Origin: Bacteroidales bacterium
GTDB lineage: Bacteria; Bacteroidota; Bacteroidia; Bacteroidales; UBA932
Assembly: GCA_012510445.1 (NCBI GenBank)
Contig: JAAZIA010000023.1
Location: 27,403-91,402 of the forward strand
DNA length: 64,000 nt
Direction of reading: 5' to 3'
In this document: piece by piece, positions 46,230 through 53,900 of the stretch
Position numbering within the stretch: the first letter of the stretch is position 1
Layout: each line of letters begins with the position of its first letter
The notes under the pieces: model-generated
The model's input: only the letters and a program-made list of their open reading frames with translations
The model's database searches: none
What the model was told of the DNA's origin: nothing
Translations under genes and position numbers: made by a program

Positions 46230-46619
46230 TTAAATTGTCTGATAGTTAGCCGGCAGAATACCGTCAAGCAATTCGTTGTTTTTTATGTATTTATCAATTA
46301 TTTCTTCCGCTTTTTTGACATCGACATAAGAAAATACTACAGGATCGTGTCCCGGTTTTTTTACTTCCACTGTAGGTTCTGCATAGCAGTATCCCATACA
46401 ACCCGTTTGGGTTACTACGGCCGGAATTTTATCATTTCTGATTTTTTCAACAAGTGCATTCATGACCGTGCGGGCGCCGGAGGCAATCCCACAAGTAGCC
46501 ATGGCAACTTTAATTTGAACCAGGCTTTCAGGATGGTCACTTTTCTCCCTGATTTCCAGGTTTTGTTCGAGTTGCTGCTTCTTTTTACGCAATTCGTCCA
46601 GTGATTTAATCTTTGTCAT
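46230..46619 (-). CDS. Thioredoxin-like [2Fe-2S] protein of the hydrogenase operon
   Basis: A 129-residue protein. The start is set at 46619 (TKIKSLDELRKKKQQ) rather than an in-frame ATG at 46664, which would lie in the promoter region. A charged helical N-terminus (about 40 residues) is followed by a NuoE C-terminal-like fold with cysteines in VAMATCGIASG and QTGCMGYCYAEP. It resembles the small [2Fe-2S] proteins found with HydB-type subunits (sometimes called HydD-like) and the N-terminal domain of HydB itself. It probably acts as an extra electron carrier or a stabilising subunit; this is inferred from operon position. Confidence 0.85.
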   Translation of the reverse strand: MTKIKSLDELRKKKQQLEQNLEIREKSDHPESLVQIKVAMATCGIASGARTVMNALVEKIRNDKIPAVVTQTGCMGYCYAEPTVEVKKPGHDPVVFSYVDVKKAEEIIDKYIKNNELLDGILPANYQTI

Positions 46620-46661
46620 AGTCAATAAAAAATTTATTAAAAAATACCTAAACGCAATCCG

Positions 46662-46693
46662 CAAAGTAAACCTAAATTATTCAAATTGGCAAA
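46662..46693 (-). promoter_or_regulatory. Candidate promoter for the hydrogenase structural genes
   Basis: Minus strand: TTTG at 46690-46693, 20 bases, then TTACTTTG at 46662-46669 (one mismatch to TAnnTTTG). The spacing fits a -33/-7 pair. It overlaps the end of the upstream HATPase gene and would give a leader of about 40 bases before the [2Fe-2S] protein gene, letting the structural genes be expressed apart from the signalling genes. Confidence 0.45.
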
Positions 46694-47231
46694 CTTTCAA
46701 ATCAGTTTGGTTTGTCTTTATCATTTCTTCAATCATGCCCATTATATGCAAATCACTCAAGGGAGTATCTCCCAATACTTCTTTCAACTCAACCGTATCT
46801 ACTTCATAGGATTTGCCGTTGTATGTATACGTATACTTAAAGTCTACAAGCGGGTTGGCAGACATCATAAGCACCACGGCGTTGGCAATGTCTCCTAGGG
46901 GCGGCCTGTCAATATGGTCATGTTGAAAATGAACCTCTAATGTTGTGCCTTCTCCCGGTTGGGAAGTTACTTTCAGCCGACCGCCACTCTGTTCTGCCGT
47001 TTGCCGTAATAAAGGTACTCCCAAACCTACACGTCTTGTAGTACGGGAAGTAAAGAAGGGGTCGCTCAGTTTTTTTACTTGTTCTTCTGTCATCCCTCGT
47101 CCGTTGTCTTTCACCTTAATACAAAGTTTATTTTTCAAAAGGTCTTCGTTTACTATTATAGTAATCAGAGTGGCCCCTGCTGATAGGGAGTTCTGTACAA
47201 TATCAAGCAAATGCAATGCCAGATCATTCAT
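46677..47231 (-). CDS. Single-domain HATPase_c protein of the hydrogenase cluster
   Basis: A 184-residue GHKL-type ATPase domain without receiver, HisKA or membrane segments. N box LDIVQNSLSAGA, G1 box VKDNGRGM and G2 box VGLGVPLL are intact, so it should bind ATP. The last 65 residues (from DIANAVVLMM) are an unassigned C-terminal extension. With no dimerisation/phosphoacceptor domain, it resembles anti-sigma or free kinase-like ATPase modules. Its ATG overlaps the PHP gene stop (ATGA), showing translational coupling. Confidence 0.85.
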   Translation of the reverse strand: MNDLALHLLDIVQNSLSAGATLITIIVNEDLLKNKLCIKVKDNGRGMTEEQVKKLSDPFFTSRTTRRVGLGVPLLRQTAEQSGGRLKVTSQPGEGTTLEVHFQHDHIDRPPLGDIANAVVLMMSANPLVDFKYTYTYNGKSYEVDTVELKEVLGDTPLSDLHIMGMIEEMIKTNQTDLKVCQFE

Positions 47232-47950
47232 AAGTAGGAAGAATTTAATGCTTTTTTCAATCCTCTAAAACCGGGTTTTTCCATTTCAAAAACTGTATGC
47301 ACAATTCCCACATCTTCAAGATAGTGTGCATCTGAGGACCGGATCAATTTGTGTTTTTTCAGATACGCATGTTTCTCAAGAAAATCTGTTATTTCTGTAT
47401 AACGCGATACTTCCAGCGCATCTGCTTTCAAGTCGGGCGGAACAAATCCAAGTTGACTAAAAAGAGAATTTCTGGGCCTTTCAATATGTGCCGGAATAAA
47501 CAACCCGCCAATAGAATGTATAAAAGTTCCTACTTGTTCAATACTCCTGTCTATAGCAGAAATTAACAGATGGGGTACTTCTCCTATCACTTGTTCTTCT
47601 TCATCTACCCATATTTGATACCCAAAAATATCGGGGTCGTTGGGAATGGGCGGCAAATAGGTATCCAAATATTGTTGTAACTCTTTTCTTTGAGATTCTG
47701 TTTCTACCAGAGCCAGACAATGCACTTCTTCACGTGTAGTGATTTCTGCACCACACAATACCTCAAGACCTTCTCTCTCGCCTACACGACGTACTTCCGG
47801 AGCTTGCAGCGTAGAGTTGTGATCCGTTATAGCTATCAGGTCCAGGTTTCTTTCCTTTGCTTTTTGAATGATCTTTCGTGGTGTCATTTCAATATCACCA
47901 CAAGGAGACAAAAAAGTATGAATATGCAGGTCTGCTCTAATAAAAGCCAT
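47228..47950 (-). CDS. PHP-domain phosphoesterase of the hydrogenase cluster
   Basis: A 240-residue PHP-fold metal-dependent phosphoesterase. Metal-binding motifs are ADLHIHTFLSPCGDI, ITDHNST, a His in FIPAHIERP, and SSDAHYLEDVG near the C-terminus. PHP enzymes hydrolyse phosphate esters or nucleic-acid ends; the substrate here is unknown. Genes of this type recur next to [FeFe]-hydrogenase genes in anaerobes. It starts 2 bases after the DRTGG gene and overlaps the HATPase gene by 4 bases. Confidence 0.88.
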   Translation of the reverse strand: MAFIRADLHIHTFLSPCGDIEMTPRKIIQKAKERNLDLIAITDHNSTLQAPEVRRVGEREGLEVLCGAEITTREEVHCLALVETESQRKELQQYLDTYLPPIPNDPDIFGYQIWVDEEEQVIGEVPHLLISAIDRSIEQVGTFIHSIGGLFIPAHIERPRNSLFSQLGFVPPDLKADALEVSRYTEITDFLEKHAYLKKHKLIRSSDAHYLEDVGIVHTVFEMEKPGFRGLKKALNSSYL

Positions 47951-47952
47951 GG

Positions 47953-48288
47953 TCAGGGGTGAAGCAGTTGGTACAAACGGCCGGAAATCTCAAAAGCCTG
48001 CTCTGTAGTACCCAATATGGGAATTTGCTCTTGTCGGGCAAGCTCCATGGTATCTTCGTCCGGTTCAAACCCTTTGACAAGCACAACGGCTGCCAGTTCT
48101 TTAAGAGAAGCTATAGCCATAACGTTCTTGTGTGTCTGCAACGTAACCCACACATAGCCTGCATCTGCATAGCCCATTACATCACTTAGCAGATCCGAGG
48201 TATAGCCGCCATCTATTTCCTTTTCCAAACCTTCTTCTCCGGCAAAGATCTTTAATTCCAGGGTTTGGGCCATTTCTTTAACTGTCAT
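47953..48288 (-). CDS. DRTGG-type small protein, copy B
   Basis: A 111-residue single-domain protein of the DRTGG family, a fold otherwise seen in phosphotransacetylase, HPr kinase and CBS-domain proteins. It shares with the copy at 50045-50389 the pattern SDLxSDV, a central VLVKG-like strand and a final LYQ segment, so the two are paralogs. The namesake Asp-Arg-Thr-Gly-Gly residues are not conserved. Ligand and partner are unknown; the location between the H-cluster-like protein and the PHP gene suggests a regulatory role. Confidence 0.82.
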   Translation of the reverse strand: MTVKEMAQTLELKIFAGEEGLEKEIDGGYTSDLLSDVMGYADAGYVWVTLQTHKNVMAIASLKELAAVVLVKGFEPDEDTMELARQEQIPILGTTEQAFEISGRLYQLLHP

Positions 48289-48308
48289 GTTTCATTAAAA
48301 TTATAAGG

Positions 48309-49625
48309 TTATTCAGTAAATCGTTTCTTTCCCCAAATTTTTTCAATCATTTTTGGGTCTGCCCGGTGGGCATTCAAAATTATACAGTGTTCAATTGTAG
48401 CCCGGTTACATACAATATCCTCTGCCAACGCTTCACAAGTAGGAGCTCCGCATGCACCGCAATCAATATCGGGCAATATGGTACATAACCTGCGAGCCTC
48501 TTCCATACGTTTTAGAGCAATGGTAATGTCGGGGTGGTATTTCACCATGGCCCTGGGCTCTACGGGATCCATGGGAATGTATGCGGAACAAACATTTTTG
48601 AACTCCTTGTCCAGTTCATGCTTTTCCGGAAGTTCTTCCGCCATTTTTTCTATGCGTTCCTGAATAAGAAAGCGGTTGTCTTGTACAAGAATGCCTCCGC
48701 AACAAGACATATCGCACGCCCTTAGCTCCAAAAAATCGATTCCTTTAATTTCTTCATTTTCCAAACGTTCCAAAAAGTCTATTACATTGGGCATGCTGTC
48801 AATGGCCAGGGAACGCCCTTTTACAACAACGGCCTCCCCTCCTGTTGTTGGCCAATGAATACCCACAGAGGACAATGAAGAGTGGATGAGGGTACAATGT
48901 TCGTTTTCGCTAGTTCCTTTTTGCTTGTAGGCAAGGAAAACCTTGTTGTAGAGCTCAGACATGTTAATGACTCCGTTAATGGGAGAAACGTATCCTCCAA
49001 CAGGAGCCTTGATGGCAGCAATTTTTGCTGCGCAAGGAGTAACATAGAAAATACCTACATCTTCCAGAGGTACGCCATTTTTCTCATAATCCGATCTGTA
49101 ATACTGAGCTGTAATTTCCAGAGGAGGAATCAAGCGCATAATTTGGTCTGCAAACGAAGGGAAGCGCACCTGAATGAGCCTGACTACTGCCGGACAGTAA
49201 GAAGAAATCACCGGTTTCTCTCCTTCAAACTCTTCTACGTAACGATTGATCTCTTCTATTAAAACATCTGCTCCTTGTTCTACCGTGCAAACCTCTGTAA
49301 ATCCCATATCATAAAGTATACCCTTAATGGCATCTAAAGTTAGCTTTTCCTCAAACTGAGCAAAGAAAATAGAAGGGACCAACAAGATCCTGTGTTTGAA
49401 TTGAAATATTTTTGCAATGTCGTCGTCTTCTACAACAATGGCTTTTACCGGACATACCTTAAAACACTCGCCACAGTCAATACACCACTCCGGATGCAAG
49501 GTTGCCTTTCCGTCAATCACACGCAGCGCCTCTGTTGGGCATACACGCATACAACGTGAGCACCCAATGCAAATTTCTTTGCGGATGCGCAATGCATGAT
49601 GGAACGGTTTTTTTTGCTGATCCAT
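48309..49625 (-). CDS. H-cluster-like iron-sulfur protein, putative sensory [FeFe]-hydrogenase homolog
   Basis: A 438-residue soluble protein. Two N-terminal [4Fe-4S] clusters (Cys 19/22/25/29 and 48/51/54/58) lead into an [FeFe]-hydrogenase-like domain (about 75-345), then a [4Fe-4S] Fe4-type domain (Cys 389/392/397/414). The four H-cluster cysteines of catalytic HydA have counterparts: C144 (SSYCPA), C198 (TPCAAK), C304 and C308 (ACDMSCCGG), and the cyanide-binding Lys is K201. However, the proton-transfer Cys is Tyr143. This resembles group C sensory hydrogenases, but no PAS domain is fused. It lies amid signalling-type genes, not with the catalytic subunits. Confidence 0.85.
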   Translation of the reverse strand: MDQQKKPFHHALRIRKEICIGCSRCMRVCPTEALRVIDGKATLHPEWCIDCGECFKVCPVKAIVVEDDDIAKIFQFKHRILLVPSIFFAQFEEKLTLDAIKGILYDMGFTEVCTVEQGADVLIEEINRYVEEFEGEKPVISSYCPAVVRLIQVRFPSFADQIMRLIPPLEITAQYYRSDYEKNGVPLEDVGIFYVTPCAAKIAAIKAPVGGYVSPINGVINMSELYNKVFLAYKQKGTSENEHCTLIHSSLSSVGIHWPTTGGEAVVVKGRSLAIDSMPNVIDFLERLENEEIKGIDFLELRACDMSCCGGILVQDNRFLIQERIEKMAEELPEKHELDKEFKNVCSAYIPMDPVEPRAMVKYHPDITIALKRMEEARRLCTILPDIDCGACGAPTCEALAEDIVCNRATIEHCIILNAHRADPKMIEKIWGKKRFTE

Positions 49626-49631
49626 ATTTTG

Positions 49632-50045
49632 TTAACTGATTTGAATAGTAATCTCTACTGTTGTTCCCCTATCGGGAACAGAATGTATGTTAAAAACATC
49701 TGCATTTCTGCTAATGTTAGGCAATCCCATTCCTGCTCCAAATCCCATTTCTCGCACTTCTTGAGATGCCGTGGAGTAACCGGGAGTCATGGCCTTTTCA
49801 ATATCGGGAATACCCGGTCCCTCGTCTGTCAGCTTAAGGAAGACTCGCTCCGGACTAATCTGTGCCATAATTTCACCTTTATAGGCATGGGCCACAATAT
49901 TCACCTCGGCTTCATATAAGGCTACAACTACTCGTTTGATCACAGAGGCATCTACGCCCAACTCTTTAAGTGTTCGTCGTACTTGTGACGAGGCTGCGCC
50001 GGCCGAGGTAAAGTCACCTCCTTGTATTTGAAAGGTCAAGTCCAC
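49632..50045 (-). CDS. RsbW-like anti-sigma/HATPase protein
   Basis: A 137-residue HATPase_c_2 protein of the anti-sigma factor/serine kinase type. The N box is in VALYEAEVNIVAHA, G1 in LTDEGPGI and the G2-like glycine-rich lid in GFGAGMGLPNI. The start codon is GTG, overlapping the upstream DRTGG gene stop by one base (TAGTG). RsbW-type proteins bind and phosphorylate anti-anti-sigma partners; no STAS-domain partner is seen in this window, so the target is unknown. Confidence 0.85.
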   Translation of the reverse strand: MDLTFQIQGGDFTSAGAASSQVRRTLKELGVDASVIKRVVVALYEAEVNIVAHAYKGEIMAQISPERVFLKLTDEGPGIPDIEKAMTPGYSTASQEVREMGFGAGMGLPNISRNADVFNIHSVPDRGTTVEITIQIS

Positions 50046-50389
50046 TAAAATACTCCTTTTAATCCGGCCTGATACAAAATTCCGGATGCTTTAAACATAG
50101 AATACGGACTTACAATTAAGACAATCCCGCTGTCTTCAGCCAGATCTATCATTTCCTGCGGCGGTGTCTTCCCCCTAACCAGCAATACGTATTTTAAATC
50201 GCTCATTTCTGCTGTCCGTATACTTTGTACATTCGACAAGCCTGTAAGGAGCATAAAGTCACTCCGGCATACCGTAAGCACATCGCTCATAAGATCAGAA
50301 GCAAAGCAATATTCAATACCCTCTTCTTGTGTTATTTTTCCACTCAGCACTTTTCCCTGAACAAGTGACACTATTTCATGAATTGTCAT
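50045..50389 (-). CDS. DRTGG-type small protein, copy A
   Basis: A 114-residue single-domain protein paralogous to the one at 47953-48288: SDLMSDVLTVCRSDF at residues about 31-45 parallels SDLLSDVMGYADAGY in copy B, and both have a VLLVRG-like strand and a LYQ near the end. It overlaps the RsbW-like gene by one base. The two copies flank the H-cluster-like gene with one HATPase gene each, giving a duplicated layout. Confidence 0.82.
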   Translation of the reverse strand: MTIHEIVSLVQGKVLSGKITQEEGIEYCFASDLMSDVLTVCRSDFMLLTGLSNVQSIRTAEMSDLKYVLLVRGKTPPQEMIDLAEDSGIVLIVSPYSMFKASGILYQAGLKGVF

Positions 50390-50402
50390 TTTTGATAATT
50401 GT

Positions 50403-51524
50403 TTATGAATGAATTGATTTTATATAACAACGTCTGCGTGTATGTAATTTTCTCTCATATTCTTTCCAGATTTCTATGGCCTTATTGTTTTCCAATTGCG
50501 GATTGGTAACAGCACACCGAAGTTTCTTACGAATGGCTGTTTTGTTTGTATGGTAGTGATGAATAGAACTCAATCCTTTTCCTTTCCATTGTGGGTGAGC
50601 TCCTACCATCATCAGGTCAATGTCTTTGTAGAAGAAATATCCTTTTAACAAATGGAACCATCCAAACGGAAATAAGTATCCTCCAGCTTTCTGTAAAGCT
50701 CTTGACATACTGGGGAAGGCAATGGAAAAAGCAGCTACCTTGTTATTCTCGTCTATGATAAAATAAGAAAGATCAGGACGAATCAGCCTGATGTAAAAAC
50801 GTAAGCTTTCATCAATTTCCTCGGGTAAAAGTGGAATAAAATTGTCTACCGTCATAAAGCTTTCATTATACATCTTGAAAAAATCATTTATATACGGCTT
50901 GAAATCCTTGTACTTTCTCCACTTCAGAAGCCTTAAGTTGTACTTTTTCAAGATATGCTGATGGATCCTTTCCACTTTATCGGGGACAGGTTGTTGGGCG
51001 GGCATAACGTATTGAAGCCAGTCCAATTCCTTTACAAACCCCATACGTTCAAGGAACTCCGGATAATACGGATAATTGTACAGGCAATTGAATTGCGGCA
51101 AGTTTTCAAATCCTTCTACCATCATTCCCTGTTTGTTCCATGTATTATAGCCAAGCGGTCCGTGAATTTCTGTCATACCTTCACCGCCGGCCCAGTCCAT
51201 TACCGTACGAATGAGTGCCTGAGCTACAGAAAAATCTTCTACCACATCAAACCACCCAAAGCGTACTCTTTTGTATTTGTAGAGTTCGTTGGCGCGGGGA
51301 TTGATAATACCTACTATCCTCCCTATAATCTTATTCTCTTCATCGCAGGCTATCCAGATTTTACGATGGCAATACTCCATGCTGGGCGAATCTAGTATAC
51401 TTCTGATCTCGTCTGATATAAGAGTGGGAACATACAGCGGGTGATTCTTATATAAATCTAAAGGAAAACGGGCAAATCGTTTCATTTCCTTTTTTGTAGA
51501 AATTTCCTTGATTTCGAAAGTCAT
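50403..51524 (-). CDS. GNAT-type acyltransferase-like protein
   Basis: A 373-residue protein with a GNAT-like core; homologs are common in Bacteroidales and usually annotated as N-acetyltransferase or hypothetical. Visible features are the N-terminal FARFPLDLYKNHPLYVP, GRIVGIINPRANE, and MTEIHGPLGYNTWNKQGM near the middle, with a later hydrophobic segment AFSIAFPSMS. No clear acetyl-CoA P-loop (Q/RxxGxG/A) stands out. The substrate is unknown. The start overlaps tcdA by 4 bases and the DRTGG gene follows after 13 bases. Confidence 0.65.
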   Translation of the reverse strand: MTFEIKEISTKKEMKRFARFPLDLYKNHPLYVPTLISDEIRSILDSPSMEYCHRKIWIACDEENKIIGRIVGIINPRANELYKYKRVRFGWFDVVEDFSVAQALIRTVMDWAGGEGMTEIHGPLGYNTWNKQGMMVEGFENLPQFNCLYNYPYYPEFLERMGFVKELDWLQYVMPAQQPVPDKVERIHQHILKKYNLRLLKWRKYKDFKPYINDFFKMYNESFMTVDNFIPLLPEEIDESLRFYIRLIRPDLSYFIIDENNKVAAFSIAFPSMSRALQKAGGYLFPFGWFHLLKGYFFYKDIDLMMVGAHPQWKGKGLSSIHHYHTNKTAIRKKLRCAVTNPQLENNKAIEIWKEYERKLHTRRRCYIKSIHS

Positions 51525-52270
51525 GGTGCTTGTTTAAAAGAATTTTCAAAGTTACGAATTTCCAGCAGATCACAAATGGTTGTCTGAGCACACACACAGC
51601 CAAAGACTGCCGGAAGGTAGGAAATGGTTCCCGTCATAGATTTTTGATGCTTTCCCTCACAGGGGATTACAGCACCGGAAATAGGCCGTTCTATTGAAAA
51701 GACGGCCTTAAAACCGGTATGAACGCCTTGTTTACGTAAGCGTTTTCTAAGGGTAGAAGCCAGAGGACAAATTTTTGTGCGTGAAATATCTTCTATTCTC
51801 AAGGCCGTGGCATCAAAACGAGCACCGGCCCCCATAGAACTAACCAGAGGAATGTTTTTCTTCAAAAAGAAACGAATAAGTGCCGTCTTTGGCGATAAAG
51901 TATCGATGGCATCAACCACGTAATCGGGTTTGTAGTTTTTCAACAGTTCCGGGATAGACTCTTCCTCCAGATAAGCGCTGCAAGTATTCAGAACAATATC
52001 CGGGTTGATCTGCCTGATCCTTTCTTCCATAACCCGGATCTTTAAAAGCCCTACCGTATGTGTCAATGCCGGAAGCTGGCGGTTGATGTTGGTAACGGTT
52101 ACCACATCGTGATCTATCAAAATCAGATTGCCTACACCGGCTCTGGCTAACATTTCAGCTGCATAGGAGCCTACACCTCCCAAGCCGGCTACCAATACTG
52201 TGCTTTTACGTAAAACCTCCAGATTATTTTCTCCCATTAGCAAACGGGTACGGTCCAGCCAATGCTCCAT
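51521..52270 (-). CDS. tcdA: tRNA threonylcarbamoyladenosine dehydratase TcdA
   Basis: TcdA converts t6A37 in tRNA to cyclic ct6A using ATP. The 249-residue E1-like protein shows the nucleotide-binding VAGLGGVGSYAAEMLARAG, DHDVVTVTNINRQ, DAIDTLSPK and VSSMGAGARFDATAL typical of TcdA/CsdL. Cysteines follow later (FGCVCAQT). It overlaps the GNAT-like gene by 4 bases and follows mazG by 3. Confidence 0.92.
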   Translation of the reverse strand: MEHWLDRTRLLMGENNLEVLRKSTVLVAGLGGVGSYAAEMLARAGVGNLILIDHDVVTVTNINRQLPALTHTVGLLKIRVMEERIRQINPDIVLNTCSAYLEEESIPELLKNYKPDYVVDAIDTLSPKTALIRFFLKKNIPLVSSMGAGARFDATALRIEDISRTKICPLASTLRKRLRKQGVHTGFKAVFSIERPISGAVIPCEGKHQKSMTGTISYLPAVFGCVCAQTTICDLLEIRNFENSFKQAP

Positions 52271-52273
52271 CTT

Positions 52274-53059
52274 CTATTTCTTTGTGTTGTTTTTTGCTTC
52301 TTCCCAGATTTCATTCATCTGACTGAGCGTCATGTCTTCCAAGGAGTGTCCTTGCTTTATGGTTTTTTCTTCTAGATAATTGAAACGTTCTATAAAAGTT
52401 CTGTTGGTTCGTTCCAGCGCATCTTCCGGGTTAATACCGTATAGTCGGGCAGCATTTACCAAGGCGAACAGCAAGTCTCCAAACTCGGCTTCCATTTTAT
52501 CGGTATCATTTTTCCTCCATTCCACACGAAACTCTTCCAATTCTTCTTGCACTTTATCCCATACCTGTACTCTTTCCTCCCAGTCAAACCCCATGGCACG
52601 TGCCTTATCCTGAATCCTAAAAGCTTTGATTAAAGCAGGAAGTCCGGTTGGAACCCCTGAAAGAACAGATTTATTTCCATTTTTTTCTTTCGCTTTTAAA
52701 TGTTCCCAGTTTTTGATAACCGTATCTGATGTATCTGCTCTGGTGTCTCCAAAGATATGCGGATGCCTGAATTTTAGTTTTTCCGACAATTGCATGATCA
52801 CTTCTCCCATACCAAAGACGCCTTTTTCCTGACCAATTTTTGCATAAAAAATCACATGTAATAAAATGTCACCCAACTCTTTGGATAATTCATCAAGATC
52901 TCCTTTAAGAATGGCTTCACTCAGTTCGTATGTTTCTTCTATAGTAAGGGTTCGTAAGCTTTCCAATGTCTGCTCACTGTCCCAAGGACATTGTTCCCTA
53001 AGTTTATCCATAATATCAAGCAACTCTCCAAAACGTTCCAGTATTTGTTTTCTATTCAT
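52274..53059 (-). CDS. mazG: Nucleoside triphosphate pyrophosphohydrolase MazG
   Basis: MazG hydrolyses NTPs and dNTPs to monophosphates, clearing aberrant nucleotides. The start is set at 53059 (NRKQILERFGELLDIMDK), giving 261 residues and an 8-base overlap with the upstream gene; the earlier in-frame start at 53098 lies well inside that gene. Both MazG domains are present: CPWDSEQTLESLRTLTIEETYEL and the second with ELEEFRVEW, each with the EExxE-type metal site. Confidence 0.95.
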   Translation of the reverse strand: MNRKQILERFGELLDIMDKLREQCPWDSEQTLESLRTLTIEETYELSEAILKGDLDELSKELGDILLHVIFYAKIGQEKGVFGMGEVIMQLSEKLKFRHPHIFGDTRADTSDTVIKNWEHLKAKEKNGNKSVLSGVPTGLPALIKAFRIQDKARAMGFDWEERVQVWDKVQEELEEFRVEWRKNDTDKMEAEFGDLLFALVNAARLYGINPEDALERTNRTFIERFNYLEEKTIKQGHSLEDMTLSQMNEIWEEAKNNTKK

Positions 53060-53813
53060 GATTGTAAAATTGTATCTGTATTTCATCGTAAACGGCAATA
53101 TTCTCTAAAACAGACAAGTTCCCCATATAAACGGCAATTTCCAGGCAGTCTATACTATTAAATAAGGCTATCAGTTGACCGGGGCGTACCTCGGAATAAT
53201 GATTGGAAATTTTTTCTATACGGGTGTAAGGGCCTTGCAAAAAAATACGGAAATTTCTTCCCGTTCCTGCCTTTTGAAACAACGTGCGGGTAATGTTAGT
53301 AATGGCGTTACCGTAAGAATCTATGTAAATCACCTGCCCCAAAATAAAATCTTTTTCTGCTACGGGAGCAGGTCTTACTTCTGTTTTCATTTCTGCTGGT
53401 AAAGTACGTTCATCCAACCCTCCTTCTACTAAAGCTCTGATTGCTTTTACATACAAATCCAATTCGGAAAAAGTACCTTCTTTGTGCACAATGGCACGAA
53501 TCCATTCGGGACGGTTATCAAACAGCAATGAAAACCTGCCGTCGTTTACTGTAATAAAATAATGCCCGTCGTACAAAGCTACAGACATTGGCATCTGATC
53601 TGTTGCCCCGGCCTGTACTGCCAAAATGTGAATGCTCCCCGGTGGAAAATACTTGTACGTTTGTCGTAACACAAACACCCCCATTTGAACATCAAAAGGA
53701 GCTACCTGATGTGTAATTTCATACAAAGGAGCTAAGTTAAGAAGGCTGCCTTCCAAGGCTGCAGCATAATAATCGCGTTTGTTCCAATCGCTGGTAATGG
53801 TTACAACTGCCAT
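53052..53813 (-). CDS. SAM hydroxide adenosyltransferase (DUF62)
   Basis: This family hydrolyses S-adenosylmethionine to adenosine and methionine. The start at 53813 (AVVTITSDWNKRDYYAAALEG) matches family N-termini; an ATG at 53858 would add 15 unconserved residues upstream of and across the -7 element. The protein is 253 residues, with conserved TSDW, HILAVQAGATDQ and YIDSYGNAITNI segments. The catalytic Asp-Arg-His set cannot be confirmed by eye. It heads the long minus-strand train. Confidence 0.9.
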   Translation of the reverse strand: MAVVTITSDWNKRDYYAAALEGSLLNLAPLYEITHQVAPFDVQMGVFVLRQTYKYFPPGSIHILAVQAGATDQMPMSVALYDGHYFITVNDGRFSLLFDNRPEWIRAIVHKEGTFSELDLYVKAIRALVEGGLDERTLPAEMKTEVRPAPVAEKDFILGQVIYIDSYGNAITNITRTLFQKAGTGRNFRIFLQGPYTRIEKISNHYSEVRPGQLIALFNSIDCLEIAVYMGNLSVLENIAVYDEIQIQFYNHE

Positions 53814-53820
53814 ACAGTTA

Positions 53821-53828
53821 CAAAGGTA
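53821..53828 (-). promoter_or_regulatory. -7 promoter element at the head of the minus-strand train
   Basis: Minus strand TACCTTTG lies 7 bases before ATG 53813 and within codons of the longer alternative reading. It supports the short start and a near-leaderless transcript. Confidence 0.45.
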
Positions 53829-53900
53829 ATCATTTGCAACGTGTTTTTGGTTTGTCATGAAAAATGATTTACTTTACATTTCCTTTAAAAATCACAGAAC

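Noticed and set aside
42151..46619. NADH:quinone oxidoreductase (complex I) genes nuoE/F/G
   Set aside because: The NuoG-like protein carries complete H-cluster motifs and no membrane subunits are present, so this is a soluble hydrogenase.
46620..46664. Longer start of the hydrogenase [2Fe-2S] protein at 46664
   Set aside because: It adds 15 hydrophobic residues not expected in a cytosolic redox protein and overlaps the candidate -7 element.
50014..50023. AAGGAGGTGA within the RsbW-like gene as a ribosome binding site
   Set aside because: It is inside the coding sequence just after the GTG start and no start codon follows at a suitable distance; it simply encodes part of QGGD.
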